Counted from the stretch's first letter, positions 1 through 10,042 are shown. The stretch: DNA of 64,000 nucleotides from Desemzia incerta (GCF_900115825.1 NZ_FOXW01000002.1:91795-155794), one strand, 5' to 3'. Numbers and translations are program-made. The notes: generated by a model from the letters alone, not told the origin.

Positions 1-260
1 GCAGCGGTCTGGAAAATTCCGTTTTCTCCATAATAAACTTCTTCCACATCGGATGGGTAACCCACAATAGTAAAGACCAGATCTGCATTTTGCGCTGCTT
101 CAGCTGGAGTACTTTTCCATTTCGCACCCAACTCTATGACCTCAGTCGCTTTATTTTTGGTACGGTTGTAGACTTGTACCTCGTGGCCAGCTTTTAATAA
201 ATGTTTAACAATGGATGTCCCCATAACACCCGTTCCAATAAACCCAATTCTTTTTTTCAT
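1..260 (-). CDS. 3-hydroxyisobutyrate dehydrogenase family oxidoreductase (partial, cut by window edge)
   Basis: The 86 visible codons start at ATG 260 behind a strong AGGAGGAG ribosome site and run off the window edge, so only the N-terminal third is seen. It opens with the NAD(P)-binding Rossmann motif GFIGTGVMG, followed by an NRT segment and a YPSDVEEVY segment typical of the beta-hydroxyacid dehydrogenase family (3-hydroxyisobutyrate, tartronate semialdehyde or related acids). Substrate cannot be set because the catalytic lysine region lies outside. It is separate from the upstream glycosyltransferase genes; a possible promoter lies at 295-303. Confidence 0.85.
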   Translation of the reverse strand, partial: MKKRIGFIGTGVMGTSIVKHLLKAGHEVQVYNRTKNKATEVIELGAKWKSTPAEAAQNADLVFTIVGYPSDVEEVYYGENGIFQTA

Positions 261-294
261 AAGTACTTATCTCCTCCTCTTATCCCTTGGTAGT

Positions 295-303
295 AGTATA
301 ACA
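295..303 (-). promoter_or_regulatory. Possible extended -10 promoter of the dehydrogenase gene
   Basis: On the minus strand TGT-TATACT forms an extended -10 element about 35 bp upstream of ATG 260. I see no good -35 box, so this rests on the -10 alone. Confidence 0.35.
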
Positions 304-343
304 CGGATTCAATAGAACACTGCGAAAAGCGCTGCAGACTTTC

Positions 344-1369
344 TTACTGAAGTTGGTCCTGCTGGCTGTAAAACTCTAACCATATGCGAGCCAAGCGCTT
401 TTCTGAATAAGCAGCATTGCCTTCAACCGCTTTTTTCTTTACGCTTTGATAAAAATCTTCATCTTGTTTTAGTCGATCAATCGTTTCTTTCATCGCAGTT
501 TTATCTGCAGCAGGGTGATAGTAGCCTTTTAATACTGGTTCATACAATGGCAGATCACGTAACACAACAGGTGTATGACATGCTAAAGATTCCAAAATAC
601 ACATTGGAAACAACTCTTCGTACGACGGTAATAAAAAGACATCAGCTAGATTATAATAGTCTCGCATTTCACTTCGGTTGAGTATGCCGGTAAAGAGCAG
701 ATTTTCAGGCGGATGGTCCATGATTTTTTTAAACTTTTCATACCCGTCTGTTATTTTCCCAAATGAAAATCCTCCTGCCCAAATGAACTGAACATCAGGC
801 ATTTCTTCAGCTAGTTTTACGAAGTCGTATACGCCTTTTCGCTCTTGGACTTGTCCGGCTCCAAATACTACAAATCGGTCAGGTTTGATTCCCAACTTTT
901 CTTTCGCCTGTTTTTTTCGCTCAGAAGAATAGACAAAAAAGTCCTTTTCCGCTACAAAATTTGGAATATATGTAATATCGTTTTCCGCAATGCCGTATTT
1001 TTTTAACTCGTCAATAAAAATAGGATTAACCACTACTAGATGGTCCATCCTTTTATAGAAAGATATGACGTATTTATAAAATACTTCTTCTATGAGTTTT
1101 GGCAAATGAATACTGCCTTTTAGTGTGGAAGGCAAAAAGTGAACATAACCTATTCTTCTTCCAAATCGCTTCCTAAAAAAAGTGCTGATATAAAAATGTA
1201 AATCGATTGTATGATAATGGCTGATAGCTGATTTCGAAAACCGATTGATAGAAAGATCGATAGAATCTTTATGGTATGTTTTTAACAATTGCAGCAATTC
1301 AATATAAGCACTGCCTACACCTTGACCTTTTACTTTATCAGCAGAAGAAAACATATTTATATGAAGCAT
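344..1369 (-). CDS. bgsA: GT4 glycosyltransferase, BgsA/LafB type (second sugar of the glycolipid anchor)
   Basis: 341 residues from ATG 1369, which has GGAGAGG 9 bp upstream; the longer frame to 1414 would overlap the preceding gene. The N-terminus (MLHINMFSSADKVKGQG) and the C-terminal nucleotide-sugar region with the acidic pair in PSYEELFPMCILESLA are those of GT-B fold family 4 enzymes. Together with the gene just upstream, it matches the enterococcal BgsB-BgsA or Listeria LafA-LafB pair, which add two sugars to diacylglycerol to make the lipoteichoic acid anchor. The upstream stop is only 4 bp away, so translation is probably coupled. Which second sugar is added (glucose or galactose) cannot be read from sequence. 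Confidence 0.8.
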   Translation of the reverse strand: MLHINMFSSADKVKGQGVGSAYIELLQLLKTYHKDSIDLSINRFSKSAISHYHTIDLHFYISTFFRKRFGRRIGYVHFLPSTLKGSIHLPKLIEEVFYKYVISFYKRMDHLVVVNPIFIDELKKYGIAENDITYIPNFVAEKDFFVYSSERKKQAKEKLGIKPDRFVVFGAGQVQERKGVYDFVKLAEEMPDVQFIWAGGFSFGKITDGYEKFKKIMDHPPENLLFTGILNRSEMRDYYNLADVFLLPSYEELFPMCILESLACHTPVVLRDLPLYEPVLKGYYHPAADKTAMKETIDRLKQDEDFYQSVKKKAVEGNAAYSEKRLARIWLEFYSQQDQLQ

Positions 1370-1373
1370 GACT

Positions 1374-2567
1374 TTAACCTCTCCTAACTGATTTTCGGTA
1401 ATATTTTGGCTCAACCGGTTTTTCCAGCTGATAAGATTGCATCGCTTCTCGGTAATATTTCAGGACTTCTTCACCAAACACCGTTGACGAAATCGATTGA
1501 AGCAAGTTTTTACGATCTATAGGGTTACTTTTTTGAGCATCCCTATTCTTTAGATAGTCTAGAACCGTCTGACCTAATTCTTCGTCATACCGGTATGTTT
1601 TACCCAGCTTGCCGCTATAGATCAACATATCCGTATAAGGGCTAGACTTAGCTACAATGTTTGTTCCAGCAGCGATCGCTTCAATGTATGTCAGACCTTG
1701 AGATTCAGATGTAGAAGCATTAACATACAAATCCGAAGCTTGATAGTAAGCATTCACTTCATCTACATGGACTTCTCCAGTAAAACGAACAGATGGAGCG
1801 ATGTTCAACGCCTCACTCAACTGCTCCAATTCACTACGAATAGGCCCGTCGCCAACTACAATTAATTTAGCGGTCGGATATTCGCCTAACACAGTCGGAA
1901 AAGCTTTTAAGATAGCCTCTATATTTTTTTCATGCGCTAAACGACTCAAAGATAACAACACCAATTCATCTTCTTCAATAGCCAATTCTTCGCGAATATT
2001 TCGTGTTGATGGGGCTCTTAATTTTTCCAAATTGACACCTGTAGGGATCACTCGGATGTCTTGTTTTACGCCGTAGAACAACAATTTATTTTTGGCTTTT
2101 TCACTTGGAGCAATTACTCCAGCCGTTTGATTGCAAAAATATTTGGAAACGACTTTTACATGTGATGGACGCAAAACTTTCCCTTTAGCCACGTAATGCA
2201 GATAGTCTTCATACATCGTGTGATACGTGTGCACGCAAGGAATCCCCAGTTGCCGCGCTACGTATTTGCCAGTTAACCCCAAGCTAAATTCAGTATGCGT
2301 ATGAACTAAATCAAGGCGCAACTCTTTGGATTTTTTCAATGCAGTCAACATGCCGCGAAAAGCCACACGTCTATCTTTAAAAGAAAAGAAAGGAATACTA
2401 GCAAATCGCACGATACCCGGTTCATATTTATCAGCTTTAGGATCTGTCGTTGTAAAAATTACTACTTCATGTCCATGAGCTTCCAATTCTTCCTTTAATG
2501 TTTGGATAGATGTCGCTACCCCACTGACTTGGGGGAAATACGAATCAGTGAAAATTCCTATTCTCAT
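1374..2567 (-). CDS. bgsB: 1,2-diacylglycerol 3-glucosyltransferase, BgsB/LafA type
   Basis: 397 residues. A GTG at 2579 sits directly on the AAAGGAG ribosome site, so ATG 2567 is preferred. The N-terminus MRIGIFTDSYFPQVSGVATS, the HTHTEFSLG and YHTMYEDYLHY segments and the STSESQGLTYIEAIAAG donor-binding region are typical of GT4 glucosyltransferases that transfer glucose from UDP-glucose to diacylglycerol at the cytoplasmic face of the membrane. No transmembrane segment is evident, as usual for these peripheral enzymes. It is first in a two-gene operon with the processive enzyme downstream. Function is by family and gene pairing. Confidence 0.85.
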   Translation of the reverse strand: MRIGIFTDSYFPQVSGVATSIQTLKEELEAHGHEVVIFTTTDPKADKYEPGIVRFASIPFFSFKDRRVAFRGMLTALKKSKELRLDLVHTHTEFSLGLTGKYVARQLGIPCVHTYHTMYEDYLHYVAKGKVLRPSHVKVVSKYFCNQTAGVIAPSEKAKNKLLFYGVKQDIRVIPTGVNLEKLRAPSTRNIREELAIEEDELVLLSLSRLAHEKNIEAILKAFPTVLGEYPTAKLIVVGDGPIRSELEQLSEALNIAPSVRFTGEVHVDEVNAYYQASDLYVNASTSESQGLTYIEAIAAGTNIVAKSSPYTDMLIYSGKLGKTYRYDEELGQTVLDYLKNRDAQKSNPIDRKNLLQSISSTVFGEEVLKYYREAMQSYQLEKPVEPKYYRKSVRRG

Positions 2568-2740
2568 TTTTATTTTCACTCCTTTAATAAGATTATACGG
2601 ATTTTCAGTAAAAAAAACAGTGCAAATAAAGTAAATATTTCATTTTCATTGTTTTTTGATGGATTGCTCATCATAATCTTACCTTAACATAGATGGATAA
2701 AGAAATAATCCATCTTTAGCAGTAGAAAAAGCACTTTATA

Positions 2741-2778
2741 CAAAAAAAAACTTGGTTTAGGAATTCCTAAACCAAGTG
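2741..2778 (-). terminator. Rho-independent terminator of ptsHI
   Basis: An 11 bp perfect stem (CTTGGTTTAGG / CCTAAACCAAG, loop AATT) is followed on the minus strand by nine T residues, 26 bp after the ptsI stop. Confidence 0.93.
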
Positions 2779-2803
2779 TTTTATAATTATTATCTTTATG
2801 GTT

Positions 2804-4525
2804 TTATTTTAGATATTCTTCAACTAAACCAACAACTTCTTCAGCAGTGTCGCATTCATTGATTGCTCTGTCTGCCAATTCAGCCATTTTTGTTGAATCC
2901 AATGTTTTCATTAAGCTGCGTGTTTTTAACACACTTGATGCACTCATTGAGAACTCGTCTAAACCAAGACCTAATAATAATGGAACAGCCGTTTGATCCC
3001 CAGCCATTTCTCCACACATACCAGCCCATTTGCCTTCTTTATGCGCTGAATCAATAACATTCTTGATCAAGCGTAAGATTGAAGGGTTGTAAGGTTGATA
3101 CAAGTAAGAAACGCGCTCATTCATACGGTCAGCAGCCATTGTGTATTGGATCAAGTCATTCGTTCCAATACTAAAGAAATCTACTTCTTTAGCAAATTTG
3201 TCTGCAATTACAGCTGCAGCAGGAATTTCAATCATGATACCAACTTGGATAGAATCAGAAACTTCAACACCATCTTTGATCAAGTTTTCTTTTTCTTCCA
3301 ATAAAATAGCTTTAGCTTCACGGAATTCGCCTAAAGTAGCGATCATTGGGAACATGATACGCAAGTTGCCATGAACTGATGCACGTAATAGAGCACGCAA
3401 TTGTGTTCTGAACATGTCAGATTCATTTAAACTGATACGGATTGCACGATATCCCAAGAACGGGTTCATTTCATGAGGTAAATCTAAGTAAGGAAGTTCT
3501 TTATCTCCACCGATGTCCATTGTACGAACAACGACTGGTTTTTCTCCCATACTTTCTAACACTGTTTTGTAAGCTGTGTATTGATCATCTTCCGTTGGGA
3601 AATCTGATGAGTCCATATACAAGAATTCAGTACGGTACAAGCCAACTGCCTCAGCTCCGTTATTGTGAACTCCGTCTAAATCTTTAGGAGTACCAATATT
3701 CGCAGCTAATTCAATGTGTTTCCCGTCGGCTGTTACAGTATCTTCTTCTTTTAATTTTTCCCACTCAGCTTTTTGATTTTCAAATTCTTCAGCTTTTACA
3801 GAGTAAGTGTTGATTGTGTCAGCATCTGGTTTAATGAATACTTGACCTTCTAAACCGTCAACGATGATTTCATCCCCATCTACTACACGACTTGTAATAT
3901 CTTTTGAACCAACGATAGCTGGAATTTCAAGAGAACGAGCCATAATAGCAGAATGTGAAGTACGACCTCCGATATCAGTTACGAAAGCCTTAACGTATTT
4001 ACGGTTTAATTGAGCAGTATCACTTGGTGTTAAATCATGTGCGATCACAATCACTTCTTCATCTATTGTTGAAGGACTAGGTAATTTCACACCTAATAAA
4101 TGAGCTAAAACGCGTTTGCGAACATCTTTGATGTCAGCTGCTCGTTCTTGCATATATGGATTGTCTTCCATTCCTTCAAAGATAGAAATAAATGTATCAG
4201 TAGCTTCTTGAAGCGCACTCTCAGCATTTACTTTGTTGTCTTTGATGTTGCTTTCGACCGTTCCAATCAAATCAGGATCTGAAAGGACCATCAAATGCGC
4301 ATCAAAAACTTGAGCTTCTTCTTCGCCTAAACTTTTCGCTGCATTCTCACGAATCAAGCTCAACTCTTCTTTAGCTTTAGCCAATGCATCAGTAATACGT
4401 TGAATTTCACTCTCTGAATCTTCAACTGATTTTTTGGTGAAAGTTAAATCCGGCTCGATAAGCATATAGGTTTTTGCAATAGCAATACCATCACTAGCTG
4501 CAATCCCTTTCAGTACGTCTACCAT
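2804..4525 (-). CDS. ptsI: Phosphoenolpyruvate-protein phosphotransferase (Enzyme I)
   Basis: 573 residues, normal length for Enzyme I. It takes phosphate from phosphoenolpyruvate and passes it to HPr, driving all PTS sugar uptake. The phosphorylated histidine is His191 in [13 protein letters not shown]; the PEP-binding barrel carries [12 protein letters not shown] and the C-terminal MCGEMAGD with the conserved cysteine. The start ATG overlaps the ptsH stop by one base (TAATG), so the pair is translationally coupled. The operon ends in the strong terminator at 2741-2778. Confidence 0.98.
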   Translation of the reverse strand: MVDVLKGIAASDGIAIAKTYMLIEPDLTFTKKSVEDSESEIQRITDALAKAKEELSLIRENAAKSLGEEEAQVFDAHLMVLSDPDLIGTVESNIKDNKVNAESALQEATDTFISIFEGMEDNPYMQERAADIKDVRKRVLAHLLGVKLPSPSTIDEEVIVIAHDLTPSDTAQLNRKYVKAFVTDIGGRTSHSAIMARSLEIPAIVGSKDITSRVVDGDEIIVDGLEGQVFIKPDADTINTYSVKAEEFENQKAEWEKLKEEDTVTADGKHIELAANIGTPKDLDGVHNNGAEAVGLYRTEFLYMDSSDFPTEDDQYTAYKTVLESMGEKPVVVRTMDIGGDKELPYLDLPHEMNPFLGYRAIRISLNESDMFRTQLRALLRASVHGNLRIMFPMIATLGEFREAKAILLEEKENLIKDGVEVSDSIQVGIMIEIPAAAVIADKFAKEVDFFSIGTNDLIQYTMAADRMNERVSYLYQPYNPSILRLIKNVIDSAHKEGKWAGMCGEMAGDQTAVPLLLGLGLDEFSMSASSVLKTRSLMKTLDSTKMAELADRAINECDTAEEVVGLVEEYLK

Positions 4526-4791
4526 TATTCTGATAATCCTTCTTTCTTCATTGTTTCTGCGATTCCAGAAATTGCTTCAGCTTCGTCTGCTCCTTCAGCA
4601 GAAATCGTAACGTCTGCGCCTTGGCCAACACCTAAAGACATAACGCCCATGATTGATTTCAAGTTTACAGATTTACCTTTGTATTCAAGGTTGATATCTG
4701 AGTTGTATTTGCTTGCTGATTGTACTAATAATGTAGCTGGACGTGCATGGATTCCTGTTTCAGCTACGATATGAAATTCGCGTTTTTCCAT
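4525..4791 (-). CDS. ptsH: Phosphocarrier protein HPr
   Basis: 88 residues, the usual HPr length. His15 in GIHARPAT is the site phosphorylated by Enzyme I, and Ser47 in [11 protein letters not shown] is the regulatory serine phosphorylated by HPr kinase in Firmicutes, which makes HPr the co-repressor of CcpA. Ribosome site GGGG lies upstream of the ATG. It is the first gene of the ptsHI operon; the upstream region holds a 13 bp palindrome at 4851-4863 and a cre-like site at 4939-4953. Confidence 0.98.
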   Translation of the reverse strand: MEKREFHIVAETGIHARPATLLVQSASKYNSDINLEYKGKSVNLKSIMGVMSLGVGQGADVTISAEGADEAEAISGIAETMKKEGLSE

Positions 4792-4845
4792 AATGGTTAT
4801 TCCCCTTTATTTCAAATATTTTTTTATTTAGAGTCAGTTTCATCT

Positions 4846-4863
4846 ATAATACTGTTAAACAGT
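4846..4863 (-). promoter_or_regulatory. Candidate -10 element and adjoining palindrome upstream of ptsH
   Basis: A TATTAT element (minus strand, 4846-4851) overlaps by one base the perfect 13 bp palindrome ACTGTTTAACAGT (4851-4863). No clear -35 box is seen. The palindrome could be an operator, but no known family is assigned. Confidence 0.35.
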
Positions 4864-4938
4864 AAAAGACATAGTTAAAAATAACCCTTTCAAAAATTAG
4901 ATTACCATTTTTTCAATCATTTCACAACTCTTTTTACA

Positions 4939-4953
4939 TTGTAAACGCTAAAT
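4939..4953 (-). promoter_or_regulatory. cre-like site upstream of ptsH
   Basis: TTGTAAACGCTAAAT (plus-strand reading) fits the CcpA consensus WTGNAANCGNWNNCW except at one position. It lies between the small upstream gene and ptsH. HPr is itself the CcpA partner, so carbon control of ptsHI would be plausible. Confidence 0.35.
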
Positions 4954-4969
4954 CGGAGATAAATTTAAT

Positions 4970-5158
4970 CTATTCTCTCGTTTTACGTCTATAGACAACG
5001 TTTCCACCTAATCCAGCTTCACCTATAACGTTATTTTTTTCTGGATGCTGATTCCATGCTTCTAAAAAAATCATGAACTCATCTTTTGGAATAATGATTT
5101 TTTCCACTTCCCCATTACTTAATGCAAAAAGTTTTTGCTGCATTTCTTCTTTAGTCAA
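4970..5158 (-). CDS. Small conserved-looking protein of unknown function
   Basis: 62 residues if read from TTG 5158, which sits six bases after a GAGGTGG ribosome site; the longer frame begins at a GTG (5167) that overlaps that site. The product is highly charged, has no membrane segment, and ends in RRKTRE. It looks like a genuine gene because it has a well-placed ribosome site, an uninterrupted frame and a hydrophilic composition, but I do not recognise a family. It is read in the same direction as ptsHI, about 180 bp upstream of ptsH. Confidence 0.6.
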   Translation of the reverse strand: MTKEEMQQKLFALSNGEVEKIIIPKDEFMIFLEAWNQHPEKNNVIGEAGLGGNVVYRRKTRE

Positions 5159-5285
5159 CTTAACCACCTCATTTTTCTGTTGTGTCTAGTGTATCACTTT
5201 CATAAAACAGAAAATAGTTGTATCTTAGCTTTGTAAATAAAAACTTATTTATGCAGCAGGCAACTAATTTTCACGAGAAAAAAAC

Positions 5286-5314
5286 TTGAAAGTCAGGAAT
5301 GGTCAGTGTATAAT
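5286..5314 (+). promoter_or_regulatory. clpE promoter
   Basis: TTGAAA (5286-5291), a 17 bp spacer and a perfect TATAAT (5309-5314), about 75 bp upstream of the clpE start. Confidence 0.88.
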
Positions 5315-5342
5315 AAATTCATAAAGGTCAGACAAAGTCAAA
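5291..5342 (+). promoter_or_regulatory. Two CtsR operators in the clpE promoter
   Basis: The CtsR heptad repeat (RGTCAAANANRGTCAAA) appears twice. The downstream copy GGTCAGACAAAGTCAAA (5326-5342) has one mismatch. The upstream copy AGTCAGGAATGGTCAGT (5291-5307) fills the spacer between the -35 and -10 boxes. CtsR is the class III heat-shock repressor of clp genes in Firmicutes, so clpE is expected to be induced by heat and protein damage. Confidence 0.88.
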
Positions 5343-5387
5343 TTCACGTCTGGCTGATGAATCAATCTTTGAAAGGTTGTGTAAATT

Positions 5388-7619
5388 ATGTTATGTCAAA
5401 ATTGCCATCAAAATGAAGCTACTATTCATTTGTATACTAGTATGAATGGTCAAAAAGGTCAATTAGACCTATGCCAAAACTGCTACCAAGAATTGAAAAA
5501 CGCACAAGCTCGCGGAATGGGAAATAACCGCCCACCTCAAAATCCTTTTGGGTTTGGAAATTTAGATGATTTATTCCGTTCTATGCAAGGCGGAACAAGA
5601 GAATATCCTAATTCTGACGTCCCTCCTACTCAAACTGGAGGCGGCAGAGGCAATCAGCCTCCAACCAGAAGAAAATCGGGTTTACTGGGAGAATACGGTA
5701 CTAACTTGACCGACTTAGCAAAATCAGGAGCCATTGATCCAGTTATCGGCAGAGACCAGGAAATCGAACGAGTATTAGAAATCTTGAACCGCCGTACAAA
5801 AAATAATCCTGTATTGATCGGTGATCCTGGTGTTGGTAAGACCGCTGTTGTTGAAGGTTTAGCGCAAAAAATCGTAGACGGCGATGTTCCTCAAAAATTA
5901 ATGAACAAGGAAGTCATCCGTTTAGATGTTGCTTCATTAGTACAAGGAACGGGTATTCGTGGTCAATTTGAAGAGCGTATGCAACAATTGATGAATGAAT
6001 TGAAGCAAAATAATAACATTATCTTGTTTATTGATGAGATTCATGAAATCGTAGGCGCAGGTAGTGCAGACGGCAGTATGGATGCAGGGAATATTTTAAA
6101 ACCTGCCCTAGCTCGAGGCGAACTTCAATTAGTTGGTGCTACCACGCTAAGAGAATACCGTTCGATCGAAAAAGACGGTGCTTTAGAGCGTCGTTTACAA
6201 CCAGTGCGTGTAGATGAACCTACCCTTGATGAGACCTTTAGTATCTTAAAAGGGATTCAAAAGAAATACGAAGAATACCATCAAGTAAAATATACAGATG
6301 AGGCTATACGAAGCGCAATCAACTTATCTGACCGTTATATTCAGGATCGCTTCTTGCCGGATAAAGCAATCGATTTGTTAGATGAATCTGGTTCTAAGAA
6401 GAACCTGACCATCCAAACTATTGATCCGCAGATCATAGAAGAAAAAATTGCTGAAGCTGCTCAAGAAAAACAAGCTGCTCTGCAAAATGAAGACTATGAA
6501 AAAGCTGCATTTTATAGAGACCAAGCTGCTAAATACGCAGCAATGCGAGATCAACAACAACCAGATTCAGAAAAACCGGTCGTTACTGAGCAAGATATGA
6601 TCAATATCATTGAATTAAAAACAAACATCCCTGTTGGTGACTTAAAAGAAAAAGAACAAACTCAATTGCGCAACTTAGATACTGACTTGAAAAAACATGT
6701 CATCGGTCAAGATGCTGCTATTGAAAAAATTGCTAAAGCTATCCGCAGAAACCGCGTTGGTTTCAATAAAAAAGGCAGACCTATTGGTTCATTCTTGTTT
6801 ATCGGACCAACTGGTGTCGGAAAAACAGAATTAGCTAAGCAATTAGCATTTGAATTGTTCGGCAGCAAGGATTCATATGTACGTTTTGACATGAGTGAAT
6901 ACATGGAAAAACACAGTGTCTCTAAATTGATCGGTTCTCCTCCAGGCTATGTTGGTTACGAAGAAGCTGGTCAATTAACTGAAAAAGTTCGCCGTAACCC
7001 ATACAGCATTTTGTTGTTGGATGAGATTGAAAAAGCTCACCCAGATGTATTGCACATGTTCTTGCAAATTCTTGACGATGGTCGTTTGACGGATGCACAA
7101 GGAAGAACTGTAAGCTTTAAAGATACGATCATTATCATGACAAGTAATGTTGGACAAGGCGAAGTTGAGGCTAGTGTCGGATTTGCGGCTACTAATCAAG
7201 CAAACCGAAGTTCAGTCTTGAACCATTTAACAGACTACTTCAAACCAGAGTTTATCAACCGCTTTGACGGCATCATCGAATTTAATACGTTGAGTAAAGA
7301 AAACTTGCTACGTATTGTTGATTTGATGATTCTAGATGTGAATCGCATGCTTCAAGATCAACGCATCACCTTAGATGTCGATCAACAAGCGAAAGAAAAA
7401 TTAGTAGATCTTGGATATGATCCTAAGATGGGCGCTCGTCCGCTAAGAAGAGTGATCCAAGAACAAATAGAAGACCGTGTAGCTGATTTCTATTTGGATC
7501 ATCCAAATGCTAAAGACTTGATTTGTACGATTGAAGAAGATGAAATCACTATAAAGGAAAAAGAAATCGTTGAGGTCAGAGAAGAAAGCGAAGATTCTTC
7601 ATCAGAGACAACAGAATAA
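5388..7619 (+). CDS. clpE: ATP-dependent Clp protease ATP-binding subunit ClpE
   Basis: 743 residues, typical of ClpE. The N-terminal zinc finger (Cys3, Cys6, Cys29, Cys32) separates ClpE from ClpC and ClpB. Two AAA+ modules follow: Walker A GDPGVGKT at about 145-152 with Walker [10 protein letters not shown], and GPTGVGKT near 473-480 with [18 protein letters not shown] motif lies near 365-380 in the middle domain. It unfolds damaged proteins for ClpP in the cytoplasm. The gene stands alone between CtsR operators and a strong terminator. Its ribosome site (AAAGG) is modest. Confidence 0.97.
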   Translation: MLCQNCHQNEATIHLYTSMNGQKGQLDLCQNCYQELKNAQARGMGNNRPPQNPFGFGNLDDLFRSMQGGTREYPNSDVPPTQTGGGRGNQPPTRRKSGLLGEYGTNLTDLAKSGAIDPVIGRDQEIERVLEILNRRTKNNPVLIGDPGVGKTAVVEGLAQKIVDGDVPQKLMNKEVIRLDVASLVQGTGIRGQFEERMQQLMNELKQNNNIILFIDEIHEIVGAGSADGSMDAGNILKPALARGELQLVGATTLREYRSIEKDGALERRLQPVRVDEPTLDETFSILKGIQKKYEEYHQVKYTDEAIRSAINLSDRYIQDRFLPDKAIDLLDESGSKKNLTIQTIDPQIIEEKIAEAAQEKQAALQNEDYEKAAFYRDQAAKYAAMRDQQQPDSEKPVVTEQDMINIIELKTNIPVGDLKEKEQTQLRNLDTDLKKHVIGQDAAIEKIAKAIRRNRVGFNKKGRPIGSFLFIGPTGVGKTELAKQLAFELFGSKDSYVRFDMSEYMEKHSVSKLIGSPPGYVGYEEAGQLTEKVRRNPYSILLLDEIEKAHPDVLHMFLQILDDGRLTDAQGRTVSFKDTIIIMTSNVGQGEVEASVGFAATNQANRSSVLNHLTDYFKPEFINRFDGIIEFNTLSKENLLRIVDLMILDVNRMLQDQRITLDVDQQAKEKLVDLGYDPKMGARPLRRVIQEQIEDRVADFYLDHPNAKDLICTIEEDEITIKEKEIVEVREESEDSSSETTE

Positions 7620-7657
7620 TTTTTGATACAACTTCTCACTATAGGTTTTCAATACCG

Positions 7658-7708
7658 TGCCCTTTGAAGTAAGAATAAAGACTTCTTATCTTCAAAGGGC
7701 ATTTTTTC
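7658..7708 (+). terminator. Rho-independent terminator of clpE
   Basis: Long stem (TGCCCTTTGAAG...CTTCAAAGGGCA with one bulge) followed by TTTTTT, about 40 bp after the clpE stop. Confidence 0.92.
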
Positions 7709-7729
7709 TTTCAAATAGTAAATAATATT

Positions 7730-7758
7730 TTGAAAAAAGGTTTCGTGAGGTTTATAAT
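7730..7758 (+). promoter_or_regulatory. Promoter of the DUF1827 gene
   Basis: TTGAAA (7730-7735), 17 bp spacer, TATAAT (7753-7758). It lies inside the longest possible reading frame, which supports the downstream start at 7802. Confidence 0.85.
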
Positions 7759-7801
7759 AAAACCAAATAATAAAATTTTAAAGAAGAACGAGGTGGACAA
7801 C

Positions 7802-8077
7802 ATGAAACTAATCGATGTAACCAATAGCCATTCTCTTTTAGTAAGTAGTCAGTTAGAAAATACTGATGCCGTTTTTATAAAAGTCTTTTCATTAGGTCCC
7901 ACCACAGTAATTTTCTCCGGCGCGCCTACACATGAAGATGTTATTCTTGAAAATAAGAAACGAAATATAAAGAGTACTGAAATCCAATACGCTATTGAAC
8001 GTATTTTAGAAGCCGATCCAAGCGAGGTAGAAATCTTTGAAGCTCCGCATCTCGTAGAAATTTCTATTAAACGCTGA
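7802..8077 (+). CDS. DUF1827 family protein
   Basis: 91 residues from ATG 7802, which follows a GAGGTGG ribosome site; upstream in-frame ATG codons lie in the promoter. The sequence (MKLIDVTNSHSLLVSSQLEN, then a short beta-rich region and EIQYAIERIL helix) resembles the DUF1827 family of lactic acid bacteria, recalled rather than searched. No catalytic motif or membrane segment is visible. It has its own promoter and shares a terminator with prfC. Function unknown. Confidence 0.8.
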   Translation: MKLIDVTNSHSLLVSSQLENTDAVFIKVFSLGPTTVIFSGAPTHEDVILENKKRNIKSTEIQYAIERILEADPSEVEIFEAPHLVEISIKR

Positions 8078-8159
8078 CCTTATTTATCGGTATAATCCCA
8101 ACAGACAGAAGCCAGCATTCATTTTCATTTGTTTAAGTTGACTGTCTCATTCCACTCAT

Positions 8160-8198
8160 AAAAAAATGACCGCTGAATGATTCAGCGGTCATTTTTTT
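8160..8198. terminator. Bidirectional terminator between the DUF1827 gene and prfC
   Basis: Perfect stem ATGACCGCTGAA / TTCAGCGGTCAT with A7 on the left and T7 on the right serves the converging transcripts. Confidence 0.92.
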
Positions 8199-8206
8199 AT
8201 ATTTTT

Positions 8207-9790
8207 TTACAACAATGTTTTTAATTCAACATCGGGATATTTGTCTGAGAACCAACGCATTGCAAATTCATTTTCAAACAAGAACAACGGGTTGCCAAAA
8301 CGGTCTTTCGCTAGGATGTTTCGACTAGACGACATGTTCTCATCTAAATCATCGACATCGATCCAACGAGCGATTTTATGCCCCATTGGAGACATAATGA
8401 TTTCTGAATTGTATTCACCTAGCATTCTGTGTTGGAACACTTCGAATTGCAGCTGACCAACAGCACCGATAATATAATCTTCCGTGTGGTATGTTTTATA
8501 CAATTGAATAGCACCTTCTTGCACCAATTGTTGAACACCTTTATGGAATGATTTTTGTTTCATTACATTTTTAGCTGAAACTTTCATAAACAATTCAGGA
8601 GTAAATTGGGGCAAATCTTCAAACTCAATTTTTAAATTGTTTTCGTAAATCGTGTCTCCAATTTGGAAGTTTCCAGTATCGTATAACCCAATGATATCTC
8701 CTGCAACAGCATGCTCTACTGTCTCGCGTGTCTCAGCCATAAATTGTGTCGAATTAGACAATCTCATTTTCTTAGAGGTTCTTGCTAAAGTGACATCTAT
8801 TCCACGTTCAAACTTACCAGAACAAATTCGTACAAATGCGATTCGGTCTCTATGAGCTGGGTCCATATTCGCTTGAATTTTAAAGACAAATCCAGAAAAT
8901 TTTTCTTCTGATGGACTTATTTGTTCTTCATTTTTTGTTTCATGAGCAGATGGACCAGGCGCAAATTCTAGATAAGTATCTAAAAATGTTTGCACACCAA
9001 AATTGGTCAATGCAGAACCAAAAAATACAGGCGTCAATTCTCCGGCTTGAATTTTTTCTCTCGAAAATTCATTTCCAGCTTCACTTAACAATTGGGCATC
9101 CTCAAGTGCTTGCGTATATAAGCTGTATTGTTTTAATGGATGATCTCCAATGATCTCCCCATCTTCATCTAATGGAGCATAAGATTCGCCATTTAAGCCA
9201 TTGATTTCAGGGCGATGCACTTCTACACGATTATTATAAAGGTCGTATAATCCTAATAAACCTTTCCCCATACCAATCGGCCAATTCATTGGGTAAGCAT
9301 CAATTTCTAACACTTCTTCCAATTCATCAATCAAATCTAACGGCTCTCTTCCATCCCGGTCTAATTTATTGATGAAGGTAAAAATAGGAATACCTCTCAT
9401 GCGACAAACTTTAAATAATTTCTTTGTTTGCGGCTCAATCCCTTTGGCACTGTCAATAACCATTACTGCACTATCCACAGCCATCAAAGTACGGTAAGTA
9501 TCTTCAGAAAAATCCTCATGTCCAGGAGTATCTAAAATGTTGATTCTTTTGCCGCTATAATCAAATTGCATCACTGAACTGGTTACTGAGATCCCACGTT
9601 GTTTTTCAATTTCCATCCAGTCTGATTTAGCAAATTTTCCAGATTTTTTCCCTTTTACAGTACCCGCCTGACGAATCGCTCCACCGAAAAGCAATAATTG
9701 CTCGGTAATCGTCGTTTTCCCAGCATCCGGGTGAGAAATAATCGCAAAAGTTCTACGAGATGCCACTTCTTCTTTTAATGTTTGCTTCAT
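8207..9790 (-). CDS. prfC: Peptide chain release factor 3
   Basis: 527 residues from ATG 9790 (AGAGGG site 8 bp upstream; a TTG two codons earlier is too close). RF3 is the translational GTPase that recycles RF1/RF2 after termination. GTP-binding motifs are plain: P-loop SHPDAGKT, G3 DTPGHEDF, G4 [10 protein letters not shown]. The C-terminal region with [15 protein letters not shown] matches RF3 rather than EF-G. A single gene between a promoter at 9823-9850 and the shared terminator. Confidence 0.97.
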   Translation of the reverse strand: MKQTLKEEVASRRTFAIISHPDAGKTTITEQLLLFGGAIRQAGTVKGKKSGKFAKSDWMEIEKQRGISVTSSVMQFDYSGKRINILDTPGHEDFSEDTYRTLMAVDSAVMVIDSAKGIEPQTKKLFKVCRMRGIPIFTFINKLDRDGREPLDLIDELEEVLEIDAYPMNWPIGMGKGLLGLYDLYNNRVEVHRPEINGLNGESYAPLDEDGEIIGDHPLKQYSLYTQALEDAQLLSEAGNEFSREKIQAGELTPVFFGSALTNFGVQTFLDTYLEFAPGPSAHETKNEEQISPSEEKFSGFVFKIQANMDPAHRDRIAFVRICSGKFERGIDVTLARTSKKMRLSNSTQFMAETRETVEHAVAGDIIGLYDTGNFQIGDTIYENNLKIEFEDLPQFTPELFMKVSAKNVMKQKSFHKGVQQLVQEGAIQLYKTYHTEDYIIGAVGQLQFEVFQHRMLGEYNSEIIMSPMGHKIARWIDVDDLDENMSSSRNILAKDRFGNPLFLFENEFAMRWFSDKYPDVELKTLL

Positions 9791-9822
9791 ATTCAAATCC
9801 CTCTTTTAAATTTCTTTTAATT

Positions 9823-9850
9823 TTTATATAAGCAGAATCTCTTGATTCAA
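9823..9850 (-). promoter_or_regulatory. Candidate prfC promoter
   Basis: Minus strand TTGAAT (9845-9850), 16 bp spacer, TATAAA (9823-9828), 33 bp upstream of the start codon. Confidence 0.6.
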
Positions 9851-9990
9851 TCATCCTTAAGAATCTTTTCTGCACTAATCAAGCTTTACTATCTACAACT
9901 AATTAATTATAACATAATTTAAAAACGAGAGCGAGATAAATCTAAATCCTAGAATAGCTTCGATGTGAGGAAAATAAAAACTTAAGAACA

Positions 9991-10027
9991 AAAAAATGAC
10001 TGAAGTAAGACTCCAGTCATTTTTTTC
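9991..10027 (-). terminator. Terminator of nox
   Basis: Stem AAAAAAATGACTG / CAGTCATTTTTTT 16 bp after the nox stop, ending in T7 on the minus strand. Confidence 0.9.
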
Positions 10028-10042
10028 TTTTTAAATTAAGGA

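Noticed and set aside
2502-2687. 61-codon plus-strand frame at the bgsB start
   Set aside because: Covers the ribosome site and start of bgsB on the other strand; no ribosome site of its own.
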